Assembly (NCBI RefSeq): GCF_949152225.1
Contig: NZ_CASCJC010000001.1
Location: forward strand, 1,674,001 to 1,738,000
Source: Ligilactobacillus sp900765635
GTDB taxonomy: Bacteria > Bacillota > Bacilli > Lactobacillales > Lactobacillaceae
Length of the DNA: 64,000 nt
Reading direction: 5' to 3'
The notes beneath the pieces were generated by a model. It saw only the letters and a program-made list of their open reading frames with translations, was not told the origin of the DNA and did not search any database. Positions within the stretch are counted from its first letter, which is position 1. The number at the start of each line of letters is the position of its first letter. This document shows positions 51,805-59,717 of this stretch, piece by piece. The translations under genes were made by a program, and so were the position numbers.

Positions 51805-52566
51805 TTATTTCCCTTTTATATGTGCTAATTTCCATTCTTGTGCGCGTTTAACTAAATCACTGAAAAATTGTAACTGAGCTGGATCTTCTTGCCACAAGTT
51901 TTCAGGATGCCATTGAACGGCCAAGGCATTAGCTTGTTTTGATTCGATTGCTTCAATGACGCCATCATAAGCTTTAGCACTTGCGATTAAGCCTTCCCCC
52001 AAAGACTTGATTGCTTGATGATGTCTGGAGTTAACCGTTACTTTTTGCGCAAACATTTGCGCTAATTTTGTTTCTGGTGTAACAAAAGCATCATGGGTTG
52101 GGAAATGTCCTAACGTTGCTTGACTATGTTGCACTTGTAAATTCTCGTATTGACTTGGTAAATCTTGATATAAACTGCCTCCTAGAGCAACGTTTAAAAT
52201 CTGTAATCCTCGACAAATTCCAAAAATTGGTTTTTGTTGTTTAATCGTTTCTTTAATTAAGGCAATTTCAAATTCATCTTTAGCACTTAAAGTAATGCCG
52301 ATTTGTGGATGAGGTTGTTCACCGAAATAAAGCGGATCAACATCAGGGCCACCCGGAAGCAACAATCCATCATATAAATCCACCATTTCTTTAGCCGCAG
52401 CGGTCGCATCGGCTTTTCGATCAGGGAAAGGAAGGATTATTGGAATCCCATGAGTCGCATAAATCGCTTCTTTGGTGTCATGGGGCGCATAAGCTAAATA
52501 ATCGCCAGGCATTCTTGGATTTACTTCAACTAATTGATCACTTGGAATCCCAATAATAGGTTTCAT
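51805..52566 (-). CDS. Class I glutamine amidotransferase-like gamma-glutamyl hydrolase (PuuD/peptidase C26)
   Basis: 253 residues from ATG at 52566 (MKPIIGIPSDQ), the family's usual start, with AAAGGA upstream. A start at 52590 has a GAGG site but would leave almost no leader after the likely -10. Motifs: GLLLPGGPDVDPLYFGEQPH, nucleophile Cys in PIFGICRGLQILNVALGGSL, and the His-x-Glu pair in AVQWHPENL. PuuD-type enzymes hydrolyse gamma-glutamyl-GABA or similar amides. With the ligase and permease it forms a gamma-glutamylated intermediate pathway. Confidence 0.9.
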   Translation of the reverse strand: MKPIIGIPSDQLVEVNPRMPGDYLAYAPHDTKEAIYATHGIPIILPFPDRKADATAAAKEMVDLYDGLLLPGGPDVDPLYFGEQPHPQIGITLSAKDEFEIALIKETIKQQKPIFGICRGLQILNVALGGSLYQDLPSQYENLQVQHSQATLGHFPTHDAFVTPETKLAQMFAQKVTVNSRHHQAIKSLGEGLIASAKAYDGVIEAIESKQANALAVQWHPENLWQEDPAQLQFFSDLVKRAQEWKLAHIKGK

Positions 52567-52620
52567 AAAAAAACAGTCCTTTCTTTCCATTAGAGATACC
52601 TCATTATGATAATAATTTCT

Positions 52621-52635
52621 CTTGTAAATTACAAG
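52621..52635. promoter_or_regulatory. Perfect palindrome CTTGTAAATTACAAG
   Basis: 7-1-7 palindrome in the divergent region between the puuD-like gene and yitT. On the minus strand its TTGTAA is 17 bp before TATCAT, so it overlaps the probable -35 of the four-gene unit and would act as a repressor site. No regulator gene is adjacent. Confidence 0.5.
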
Positions 52636-52664
52636 TTTTTTATGAAAATCTCCGCTAATTTACA

Positions 52665-52693
52665 TTGATTTGCTTACAATTATCGACTATAAT
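52665..52693 (+). promoter_or_regulatory. Sigma-A promoter of the YitT gene
   Basis: TTGATT (52665-52670), 17-bp spacer, TATAAT (52688-52693), about 40 bp before the ATG. Confidence 0.7.
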
Positions 52694-52734
52694 TCAAACT
52701 GTTTAAAAATATTTATTTTAAAGGAAATCACTAC

Positions 52735-53601
52735 ATGAAACTTGCTTGCAAAAATACACAGATAAAAACTATTCGTAAAATCTTCTTTGCTGTTTTATAC
52801 GGTTTATTATCCGCAATTGGTATCAATATGTTTTTATCGCATGCTAACTCTTATTCAGTCGGAGTTCCTGGAATTGCGCAGTTATTACATGCAATCTTAT
52901 TAAAAACCAACTTCAACTTAAGTATCAGTTTGCTGATGATTTTTATGAACATCCCTTTGTTTTTATTTGCTTGGCGCTGTTTTGGCCTTAGATATATCAC
53001 TTATTCGTTAATTGCCGTTGCTTCTAACATTACATTTTTAGAATTTATCCCGCAAACAATGATTGTCTCTGATAAATTAACTAACACGCTATTAGGCGCT
53101 GCGTTAATCGGTATTGGTGTGGGATTATGCTTTAATAACGGATTTTCGACCGGTGGAACTGACGTCATTGTGACTTATGTCCAAATGCGCTTTAAAAAGA
53201 AGATTGGTTTTGTCAATAATCTCATCAACGGCATCGTCTTGGTGGCTGCCGCCCTTTGCTTTGATTTAGGACGCAGTGTCTTTAGTTTGATTGGTATGCT
53301 TGTCACCAGTTATTCAATGGATTATTTCTTCATCCAACAAAAAGATGTCAACATCATGATTTTCACCAAGCAATCCGCTAAATTAGCAGCAGCCCTTAAA
53401 AATTTCGTCCACGGGGCCACATTATTAAACGGGACAGGCATTTATACCGATCAGCCAACCGATATTATTATTATCGTCGCCCAAAAAGGCCAGCTTAAAT
53501 ACTTGAAACAAACGATTCAATTAACCGATCCAAATGCCTTTATCAGTGTGCAAGGTGCCGATGCTGATTTAGGTAATTACCGTCAAGTTTTTGAAGACTA
53601 A
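52735..53601 (+). CDS. YitT-family membrane protein (DUF161 plus DUF2179)
   Basis: 288 residues. The N-terminal region has five or six helices (FAVLYGLLSAIGINMFLSHA, GVGLCFNNGFSTGGTDVIVT) and the soluble C-terminal DUF2179 domain starts near 205 (MIFTKQSAKLAAALKNFVHG, ISVQGADADLGNYRQVF). Common in lactobacilli, function unknown; a transport role has been suggested for the family. Monocistronic. Confidence 0.88.
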   Translation: MKLACKNTQIKTIRKIFFAVLYGLLSAIGINMFLSHANSYSVGVPGIAQLLHAILLKTNFNLSISLLMIFMNIPLFLFAWRCFGLRYITYSLIAVASNITFLEFIPQTMIVSDKLTNTLLGAALIGIGVGLCFNNGFSTGGTDVIVTYVQMRFKKKIGFVNNLINGIVLVAAALCFDLGRSVFSLIGMLVTSYSMDYFFIQQKDVNIMIFTKQSAKLAAALKNFVHGATLLNGTGIYTDQPTDIIIIVAQKGQLKYLKQTIQLTDPNAFISVQGADADLGNYRQVFED

Positions 53602-53606
53602 TAAAG

Positions 53607-53640
53607 AGGACAGTCATGTTTTTATGACTGTCCTTTTTTT
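53607..53640 (+). terminator. Terminator of the YitT gene
   Basis: AGGACAGTCAT-GTTTTT-ATGACTGTCCT plus T-run. Confidence 0.85.
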
Positions 53641-53646
53641 GACATT

Positions 53647-53673
53647 AAAAAAGCCGTCCTTTTCTAGACGGCT
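53647..53673 (-). terminator. Terminator of the small-peptide unit
   Basis: AGCCGTC-CTTTTCTA-GACGGCT; followed on the minus strand by TTTTTT. It only makes sense if something is transcribed on the minus strand just upstream, which supports the two small ORFs. Confidence 0.75.
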
Positions 53674-53680
53674 CAAGCAC

Positions 53681-53767
53681 TTACACTTTTATGTTCTTAT
53701 CGGTATAGATGATTAACATGACGATACCAATTTTGATTACCCCTCTTAAAAATTCATGTTCAAACAA
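53681..53767 (-). CDS. 28-aa membrane peptide B (overlaps peptide A)
   Basis: TTG start eight bases after GGGGG. The peptide begins LFEHEFLRGVIKIGIV (Met at position 1 if TTG-initiated), continues MLIIYTDKNIKV and ends at TAA. One hydrophobic helix (VIKIGIVMLIIY) with a charged lysine-rich tail, the form of holin-like or type I toxin peptides in Firmicutes, but not recognised as any named one. It starts inside the last codons of peptide A (8-bp overlap) and ends 8 bp before a terminator. Confidence 0.45.
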   Translation of the reverse strand: MFEHEFLRGVIKIGIVMLIIYTDKNIKV

Positions 53768-53846
53768 GTTTAGTACCCCCTAACACTAACATCACTAAAC
53801 ACGCAACAATCAAAAAGATTCTTTTGACTTGTGTATTTAACATCAT
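53760..53846 (-). CDS. 28-aa membrane peptide A
   Basis: ATG at 53846 (a second ATG follows at once) with the strong site AGGGGG upstream. The peptide begins MMLNTQVKRIFLIVACLV and continues MLVLGGTKLV before TGA. It has a basic N-terminus and one membrane-spanning helix with a cysteine. Not recognised. The pair of equal-length ORFs with strong ribosome sites and their own terminator suggests real translation. It lies just downstream of yaaA and could be read through from it, since only a T-less hairpin (53857-53883) separates them. Confidence 0.45.
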   Translation of the reverse strand: MMLNTQVKRIFLIVACLVMLVLGGTKLV

Positions 53847-53885
53847 AATCCCCCTATTTACAAAAACAACCGTTGTTTGTAAAGC

Positions 53886-54626
53886 CTATTTTACAAAAAC
53901 ATACTCCGTTTGACTAGATTTTTCAGGTAAAAAGCGATAACCCAATTCATTGAATTCCTTTGCTTGAGCTAAATCTTGAATTTGCTTGCGTGCCAAAAAC
54001 TGCACCATTTGCCCACGTGCCATCTTAGCGGCTGTCGCTTTTTGTTTAACTTTGCCATCTTTTAATTCACCAAAAACACAAGTCACAAATTTTTGGTCAG
54101 GCTTAACATAGCGTTCAATCGCTTTAGAATATTCCTTTGAAGCCAGATTCAAGACACAATCATCATCTTCATACAATACCTGATATAGTCTATCTGCCCA
54201 TAAAGCATATAAATCCTTACTATCATTTAGTTTTACTTTAGCTTGCATCTCCAAGCGATACGGCACTACCCCATCAAATGGCGCTAACACTCCATAAAAA
54301 CCAGATAAAATCCGCAAATATTTCTGCACATAATCAAATTGAACCTGACTAAAAACTTCTGGCGCCATGGTTTGATATTGAATCCCCACATAGGCTAATA
54401 AAGCCGGGGTCAAATTACCATCAAGGTTCATTTCCAAAAGATTTTGGTAGTTTTCTGTTGCCAATTTATCACTACACTTCCACAAATCTTTTAGTTCTTC
54501 AAAAGATAACGAACGTAGATACTCTAACAACTGCTGTGTTTGTTCCAAAAAAAGTGGTTGACTAAGCGGAATAAAGCTATCCGTATCAACTTGCATCTTT
54601 TTAGCCGGCGAAATAATAATCTTCAT
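53886..54626 (-). CDS. yaaA: Peroxide stress protein YaaA (DUF328)
   Basis: 246 residues from ATG at 54626, nine bases after AAAGG; the longer GTG start overlaps that site. Family motifs: MKIIISPAKKM, LSGFYGVLAPFDGVVPYRLE, LNLASKEYSKAI and KMARGQMVQFLARKQI. YaaA limits iron-driven damage during peroxide stress in E. coli and binds DNA-like ligands. Single gene. Confidence 0.93.
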   Translation of the reverse strand: MKIIISPAKKMQVDTDSFIPLSQPLFLEQTQQLLEYLRSLSFEELKDLWKCSDKLATENYQNLLEMNLDGNLTPALLAYVGIQYQTMAPEVFSQVQFDYVQKYLRILSGFYGVLAPFDGVVPYRLEMQAKVKLNDSKDLYALWADRLYQVLYEDDDCVLNLASKEYSKAIERYVKPDQKFVTCVFGELKDGKVKQKATAAKMARGQMVQFLARKQIQDLAQAKEFNELGYRFLPEKSSQTEYVFVK

Positions 54627-54736
54627 TACACCCACCCTTTCTTACTTTTTAATCCCTAAAAAAATATACTTGACTTGGTATGCTATAATCATAGCTGTTA
54701 GTTATTTTTTATGCAATTATTGCGGAGGAGATTTTT

Positions 54737-56086
54737 ATGAGCGAAAATAATGAATCTAAACCACAGAATCAAAATTTATCGCCTAAACATCACATGGCCA
54801 TGCCTTGGCATAATTTTGTCACAAGCAATGACCACATCATGGCAAGCGATGCACCTTTAAGAGAAAAGGCCTCTTTAGTTGGTAGAATCGGAATCATGAT
54901 GCTTTCATGTGGGACAGGAGCTTGGCGTGTTAGAGATTCGATGAACACTATCGCACGCACTTTAGGATTAACTTGTTCAGCCGATGTCGGCTTGATTTCA
55001 ATCGAATACACCTGTATTCAAGATGGTCACAGCTACACCCAAGCCCTAGCCTTACCAACAACTGGTGTTAACACCGATAAACTTTCGGAAATGGAACACT
55101 TCGTTAGACGTTTTGAAGAACAAGGTGCTTTTATGAGCATCGAACAAATTCATGACACTTTAGACAAAATTCAAGCCAAACCTGGAAATTACTCCGCTTT
55201 GGCAGCTGGTTTTGCTTCAGCCTTAGCATGTAGCGCCTTTGTTTTCTTATTAGGCGGTGGCTTAATCGAGATGATTTGTTGTTTTATCGGTGCTGGTTTT
55301 GGCAACTGGATTCGCCGTAAAATGCTAGACAAACATCTAACATTGATTGCTTGCATCTCAGTTAGTGTTGCTGTAGCTTGCTTGGCTTACTTAATAAGCT
55401 TTGAAGCCTTAGATTATTTCTTTAATATTTCTTCGGCTCACGAAGCTGGCTATATTGGCTCCATGCTTTTTGTGATTCCTGGTTTTCCATTTATCACAAG
55501 CGGACTAGACTTAGCTAAACTCGATATGCGCTCAGGAATTGAACGGATGATTCACGCTTTAGTCATCATTACCGTTGCTACCTTGGTTGGTTGGATCTTA
55601 GCTTTGATTGTCAACTTCAAGCCAAGCGACTTTATTGCTTTAAACCTTAATCCATGGGTTTTAGCTGGATTGCGTATAATTGCTAGTTTTTGTGGGGTAT
55701 TTGGCTTTTCAATCATGTTTAATAGCCCTTATAAAATGGCAACCGTTGCCGGCTTAATCGGTGCAGTTGCTAATACCTTGCGTTTAGAATTAGTTGATCT
55801 AGCTAATTGTCCGCCAGCCGCTGCTGCTTTTTTAGGGGCTTTAGTCGCTGGATTACTCGCATCAGCAGCTCATCAAGACTACCCACGCATCACTTTGACA
55901 GTCCCTTCAATCGTCATCATGGTGCCTGGTCTTTATATGTATCGAGCTGTCTATAACATCGGTGTCACCTCGATTAGCGATGGTGCTTTGTGGTTAACTA
56001 AGGCTGCTTTAATCGTCTTATTCTTACCGTTAGGCTTGATTATTGCACGTGTTTTGACCGACAAAAAATGGCGCTATTGTAGTTAA
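54737..56086 (+). CDS. ThrE-family threonine/serine exporter, fused two-domain form
   Basis: 449 residues, SD GGAGGAG. N-terminal cytosolic ThrE domain (MMLSCGTGAWRVRDSMNTIA, YTCIQDGHSY), a membrane half with five helices, then the second DUF3815-like membrane domain (residues about 310-440, ending LFLPLGLIIARVLTDKKW). In many Firmicutes these are two proteins (YjjP and YjjB type); here they are one chain, as in Corynebacterium ThrE. It probably exports threonine, serine or a dicarboxylate such as succinate. Confidence 0.87.
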   Translation: MSENNESKPQNQNLSPKHHMAMPWHNFVTSNDHIMASDAPLREKASLVGRIGIMMLSCGTGAWRVRDSMNTIARTLGLTCSADVGLISIEYTCIQDGHSYTQALALPTTGVNTDKLSEMEHFVRRFEEQGAFMSIEQIHDTLDKIQAKPGNYSALAAGFASALACSAFVFLLGGGLIEMICCFIGAGFGNWIRRKMLDKHLTLIACISVSVAVACLAYLISFEALDYFFNISSAHEAGYIGSMLFVIPGFPFITSGLDLAKLDMRSGIERMIHALVIITVATLVGWILALIVNFKPSDFIALNLNPWVLAGLRIIASFCGVFGFSIMFNSPYKMATVAGLIGAVANTLRLELVDLANCPPAAAAFLGALVAGLLASAAHQDYPRITLTVPSIVIMVPGLYMYRAVYNIGVTSISDGALWLTKAALIVLFLPLGLIIARVLTDKKWRYCS

Positions 56087-56093
56087 TAATTAT

Positions 56094-56126
56094 AAAAAAA
56101 CTCAGCTTACAAGGCTGAGTTTTTTA
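56094..56126. terminator. Bidirectional terminator between threE-like gene and rlmH
   Basis: AAAAAAACTCAGC-TTACAAG-GCTGAGTTTTTT, covering the last codon of rlmH. Confidence 0.85.
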
Positions 56127-56603
56127 TTTATGATACGGGGTATTGTTATTTATCATGTAGCAACGATAGATCTGTTCACTCAATACTAACCGCATTAATT
56201 GATGTGGCAAGGTTAATTTACCAAACGAAATTTGTGCATCACTTCTGTTCATAACTTCCATACTTAAGCCTAACGAACCTCCAATGACAAATGTCAAATC
56301 ACTTTTTCCATACGTTGCTAATTGGTTTAACTCACGAGCAAATTCTTCTGAGCTTCGTTGCTTTCCTTCAATCGCCAAGGCATAAACATATTCTTTATCC
56401 TTAATCTTAGCTAAAATACGTTCGCCTTCTTTTTGCTTGACTGCTTGCATTTGAGCTTCACTTAATTTTTCTGGGGCCTTTTCATCTGCAACCTCAACAA
56501 CTTCAAACTTACAAAACTTACCTAGACGTTTAGCATATTCAGCTATCCCCTGCTTGAGATATTTTTCTTTTAACTTACCCACAGCAATTATCTTTATATT
56601 CAC
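56124..56603 (-). CDS. rlmH: 23S rRNA (pseudouridine1915-N3)-methyltransferase RlmH
   Basis: 159 residues, the standard size. SPOUT fold with IKIIAVGKLKEKYLKQGIAE, VYALAIEGKQRSSEEFA, TFVIGGSLGLSMEV (knot) and the C-terminal LRLVLSEQIYRCYMINNNTP ending YHK. It methylates pseudouridine 1915 in helix 69 of 23S rRNA using SAM. In lactobacilli it follows htrA near the chromosome origin, as here, though in this genome a DnaA-box cluster separates the two. Confidence 0.97.
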   Translation of the reverse strand: MNIKIIAVGKLKEKYLKQGIAEYAKRLGKFCKFEVVEVADEKAPEKLSEAQMQAVKQKEGERILAKIKDKEYVYALAIEGKQRSSEEFARELNQLATYGKSDLTFVIGGSLGLSMEVMNRSDAQISFGKLTLPHQLMRLVLSEQIYRCYMINNNTPYHK

Positions 56604-56616
56604 AAAAATTCACATC

Positions 56617-56869
56617 CTATCAACAGGTTTTCCACAAAGTTATCCACAGTTTCCACAAAAAACACCCCATATCTTGTGTAGAACATATTTTCCCCACAAG
56701 ATTTATTGTTTTGTTTCTTTTCCACAATCTAAAAGTTATCAACATCTCGACCAATAACATCCACAATATTCTTGTGTACTCATAAGCCTTGATATTATAA
56801 CCTTTTCATGTCCAAACCACAACTAAATCTTTAAAGTTATCCACAATTATCCACAAGGGTTGTTGATAA
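56617..56869. other. DnaA-box cluster: candidate replication origin or DnaA-titration site
   Basis: The 370 bp between rlmH and htrA has no gene. It holds three perfect DnaA boxes TTATCCACA (56640-56648, 56837-56845, 56847-56855), four with one mismatch (56628-56636, 56718-56726, 56736-56744 and, inverted, 56861-56869) and several with two (56617, 56649, 56757). The DNA between is AT-rich (for example 56791-56800 and 56897-56906), as for an unwinding element. dnaA is not in the window. It may be oriC proper, part of it, or a titration cluster. Confidence 0.65.
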
Positions 56870-56936
56870 TTCTGGGTAAAACTTGGCTAAAATCATCTAT
56901 ATATTATGGACGATTCTTCTAGCTGATGCAACCTAC

Positions 56937-56968
56937 AAAAAAGACCACTCAAGAAGAGTGATCTTTTC
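56937..56968 (-). terminator. Terminator of htrA
   Basis: AAGACCACTC-AAGAA-GAGTGATCTT with A/T flanks; followed on the minus strand by TTTT. Confidence 0.75.
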
Positions 56969-56973
56969 TACGA

Positions 56974-58296
56974 TTATTGACCTTCGTTTGAAGCAGCTGA
57001 CGTATTTGAATCATTTGCCTCAAGTGTTAATTTAACCGTTGTTGTTTTTAGCTTACCATCGTGATAGTACTTAATTGCCACACTATCACCTAATTTGTGA
57101 TCATACAAGGCTTCTCTTAAGGTTGCAATACCTGTAACATCTTTGCCACCTAAGCCCACAATTACGTCATATTTTGAAATGCCTGAGTTCTTGAGTGGTG
57201 AATCACTATTGATATCAGCAACTACAATCCCACTTGTAACATCACTTGGTAATTTCAACAATGATTCACGTTCATTTTCAGGAACATTTGTCAAATCAAT
57301 CAAGCTAATCCCTAAAGCAGGACGAACCACTTTACCGTTAGCAACCAATTGATTAATGATATTGACAACTTCATTACTTGGAATAGCAAAGCCCATACCT
57401 TCAACAGAAGTTCCATCAGAACCTGTGCTTGCCAATTTCATCGAGTTAATTCCGATTACTTGTCCATCCAAGTTGATCAATGGGCCACCAGAGTTACCTG
57501 GGTTAATTGCGGCATCAGTTTGAATAACTGTTGCTTGACCTGTTTCTACACCACTGCTGTTAGTTACTGAAACAGTCCGCTTCTTAGCCGAAATAATCCC
57601 TTGTGTTAGCGAAGTTGCATATTGTGAGCCTAATGGAGAACCGATAGCTAAGGCAGTTTCACCAACTTTAATATTATCTGAATTTCCAAAATCTGCGACT
57701 TGTTTTACATCTGCAGCGTTAATCTTTAAAACTGCCAAGTCTGTAATAGCATCATGTCCGACAACTGTCGCCTTTAATTTTTTACCAGAGCTAAGCAAAA
57801 CTTCAACACTATCTGCGCCAGAGATAACGTGATTATTCGTTACGATAAAGGCGGTATCGCCAGATTTCTTATAAATAACACCAGACCCTTCACTTGTTGA
57901 AGTCGTTTCTTGACCCATACCACCAAGTAAAGCTTCTAAAGAATCGCTTTGACTTGTACTGTATGCTTCAACCGAAACCACAGCTTCTTTAATCTTATCA
58001 AATGCTTTAGTTGTTTGACTATTAACATTAACATTGATGTTACTTGTCTTAGCCGTACCTAATGAATTATTTGAGGTCACACCGTCAACCGTGCGATTTT
58101 CATATAAGGCATAGCCACCTGTGACAATTCCACCACCTAACAAACCACCAATCAATGCTACTACAAAAATTTTAGGCAAATTAGACTTGGATTGTTTTGT
58201 TCTTTTAGGTTCTTCATTTTTTTCTGGTTGTGTAAATTCTTCTTGTGTTGGAGGTACTTCTTTGAATTCCCCATCAAATTGATTATCTTCATTCAT
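56974..58296 (-). CDS. htrA: HtrA-like serine protease with PDZ domain
   Basis: 440 residues: a cytosolic acidic/basic N-terminus (1-40), one membrane helix about 43-64 (IFVVALIGGLLGGGIVTGGY), a trypsin-like domain with His156 (TNNHVISG), Asp186 (ITDLAVLKI) and Ser269 (INPGNSGGPL), then one PDZ domain from about 335 (PALGISLIDLTN, DSPLKNSGISKYDVIVGLGG). It degrades misfolded or unprocessed exported proteins at the outer membrane face. Usually under CssRS or WalR-linked control in Firmicutes; no such operator was clear here. Confidence 0.95.
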   Translation of the reverse strand: MNEDNQFDGEFKEVPPTQEEFTQPEKNEEPKRTKQSKSNLPKIFVVALIGGLLGGGIVTGGYALYENRTVDGVTSNNSLGTAKTSNINVNVNSQTTKAFDKIKEAVVSVEAYSTSQSDSLEALLGGMGQETTSTSEGSGVIYKKSGDTAFIVTNNHVISGADSVEVLLSSGKKLKATVVGHDAITDLAVLKINAADVKQVADFGNSDNIKVGETALAIGSPLGSQYATSLTQGIISAKKRTVSVTNSSGVETGQATVIQTDAAINPGNSGGPLINLDGQVIGINSMKLASTGSDGTSVEGMGFAIPSNEVVNIINQLVANGKVVRPALGISLIDLTNVPENERESLLKLPSDVTSGIVVADINSDSPLKNSGISKYDVIVGLGGKDVTGIATLREALYDHKLGDSVAIKYYHDGKLKTTTVKLTLEANDSNTSAASNEGQ

Positions 58297-58630
58297 AAAT
58301 AATGAACTCCTTTCATGTGTAACTAATTGTTATGGTCTTGATTATAATAACTAATTTTGAAAACTTTTTGAATTAAATGTAATTTTATCATAAAGAGCTC
58401 TGAAACTTCTTAAGATATGCTCAAAAAAACATCTATCTTTGTGAATTTAACCTTATTCCGTTCTTTTTTGACCTCTTTTTTAAGTGTATTATGAGAAAAA
58501 TTAGAAAAATCAGATTAGTCAAACTAAACATTTTCTAATTTACACCCTAAATAAAATTCTCTATAAAACAACATTTTTAACTGTATTTACAAAAAACATC
58601 ATATTTTTATTACAAATTTCTAAAAATCTA

Positions 58631-58659
58631 TTGCATTATTTATTAGAAAATATTACAAT
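58631..58659 (+). promoter_or_regulatory. Sigma-A promoter of the opp operon
   Basis: TTGCAT (58631-58636), 17-bp spacer, TACAAT (58654-58659). The rest of the 58297-58713 gap is very AT-rich with repeated AGAAAA tracts and no coding sequence; nothing else was recognised in it. Confidence 0.65.
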
Positions 58660-58713
58660 ACAGACATTATTTTTTAATAATTCATAAAGTAATTAAACGA
58701 ATGAGGGGTTTGT

Positions 58714-59706
58714 ATGAATGAAACGCTATTAAAAATCCGTGGTTTAAATACATCTTTTAAACTAGACGGGCAATTTTATACAGCAATCGAAGATATTAAT
58801 CTCGATTTAAAAAAAGATGAAGTTCTTGCTATCGTGGGTGAATCTGGCTGTGGTAAAAGCACCTTAGCCACAAGTATTATTGGCTTACACAACTACAACA
58901 ACACAAAAGTTGAAGGTAGCATCAACTATCTAGATCAAGATTTGCTTCAATTAAGTATCGATCAAATGGATAAATTACGTGGCAACAACATTGGAATGAT
59001 TTTCCAAGATCCCTTGGCTGCTTTAAATCCATTGATGCGTATCGAAGATCAAATTAAAGAAAATCTCGATTTACACACCACTTTAGATGAAGAAAGCAAG
59101 CAAAAACGCGTCTTAGAACTTTTACAACAAGTCGGTATCCCTAATCCTAAACGTGTGGCTCGCCAATATCCACACCAACTTTCAGGTGGGATGCGCCAAA
59201 GAATCATTATTGCAATCGCTATTGCTTGTAAACCAGAAATCATCATCGCTGATGAACCAACGACAGCACTAGACGTTACAATTCAAGCACAAATTTTAGA
59301 TCTTTTAAAAGATATCCAAGCACAAAACCACGCCGGCATCATCTTAATCACCCACGATTTAGGTGTCGTAGCTGAAATTGCCGATCGTGTAGCTGTTATG
59401 TATGCCGGTCAAATCGTTGAATTAGGTAGCGTTGAACAAATTTTTACAAACCCTAAACATCCTTATACTCGTTCTTTATTACGATCAATGCCACAAAAAG
59501 AAAGCATCTCCGACCAGCTTTATGTTATCGATGGAATGGTACCATCACTCAAAAACATGCCTCATGACGGTTGTCGCTTTGCTAAACGTATTTCTTGGAT
59601 TAACGCTAGTGCTCATGAGCAACATCCAACATTACACGAAGTCGAACCACAACATCTGGTACGGTGCACTTGTTATCAAGAATTCACCTTTAAAGACGAG
59701 AGATAG
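58714..59706 (+). CDS. oppD: Oligopeptide ABC transporter ATPase OppD
   Basis: 330 residues. Walker A GESGCGKSTLATSIIGL, Q-loop FQDPLAALNPLMRI, signature LSGGMRQRIIIAIA, Walker B IIIADEPTTALD, switch ITHDLGVVAEIADR, and the C-terminal Opp/Dpp extension (TNPKHPYTRSLLRSMP). The four-cysteine pattern common in that extension is weakened (one RFAKR segment where GCRFxxRC is usual). First gene of an oppDFBC-A operon. Confidence 0.93.
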   Translation: MNETLLKIRGLNTSFKLDGQFYTAIEDINLDLKKDEVLAIVGESGCGKSTLATSIIGLHNYNNTKVEGSINYLDQDLLQLSIDQMDKLRGNNIGMIFQDPLAALNPLMRIEDQIKENLDLHTTLDEESKQKRVLELLQQVGIPNPKRVARQYPHQLSGGMRQRIIIAIAIACKPEIIIADEPTTALDVTIQAQILDLLKDIQAQNHAGIILITHDLGVVAEIADRVAVMYAGQIVELGSVEQIFTNPKHPYTRSLLRSMPQKESISDQLYVIDGMVPSLKNMPHDGCRFAKRISWINASAHEQHPTLHEVEPQHLVRCTCYQEFTFKDER

Positions 59707-59717
59707 GGGGACAACAT

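Noticed and set aside
58352..58366. CodY box upstream of the opp operon (AATTTTGAAAACTTT)
   Set aside because: Lacks the central bases of AATTTTCWGAAAATT, and most lactobacilli have no CodY.
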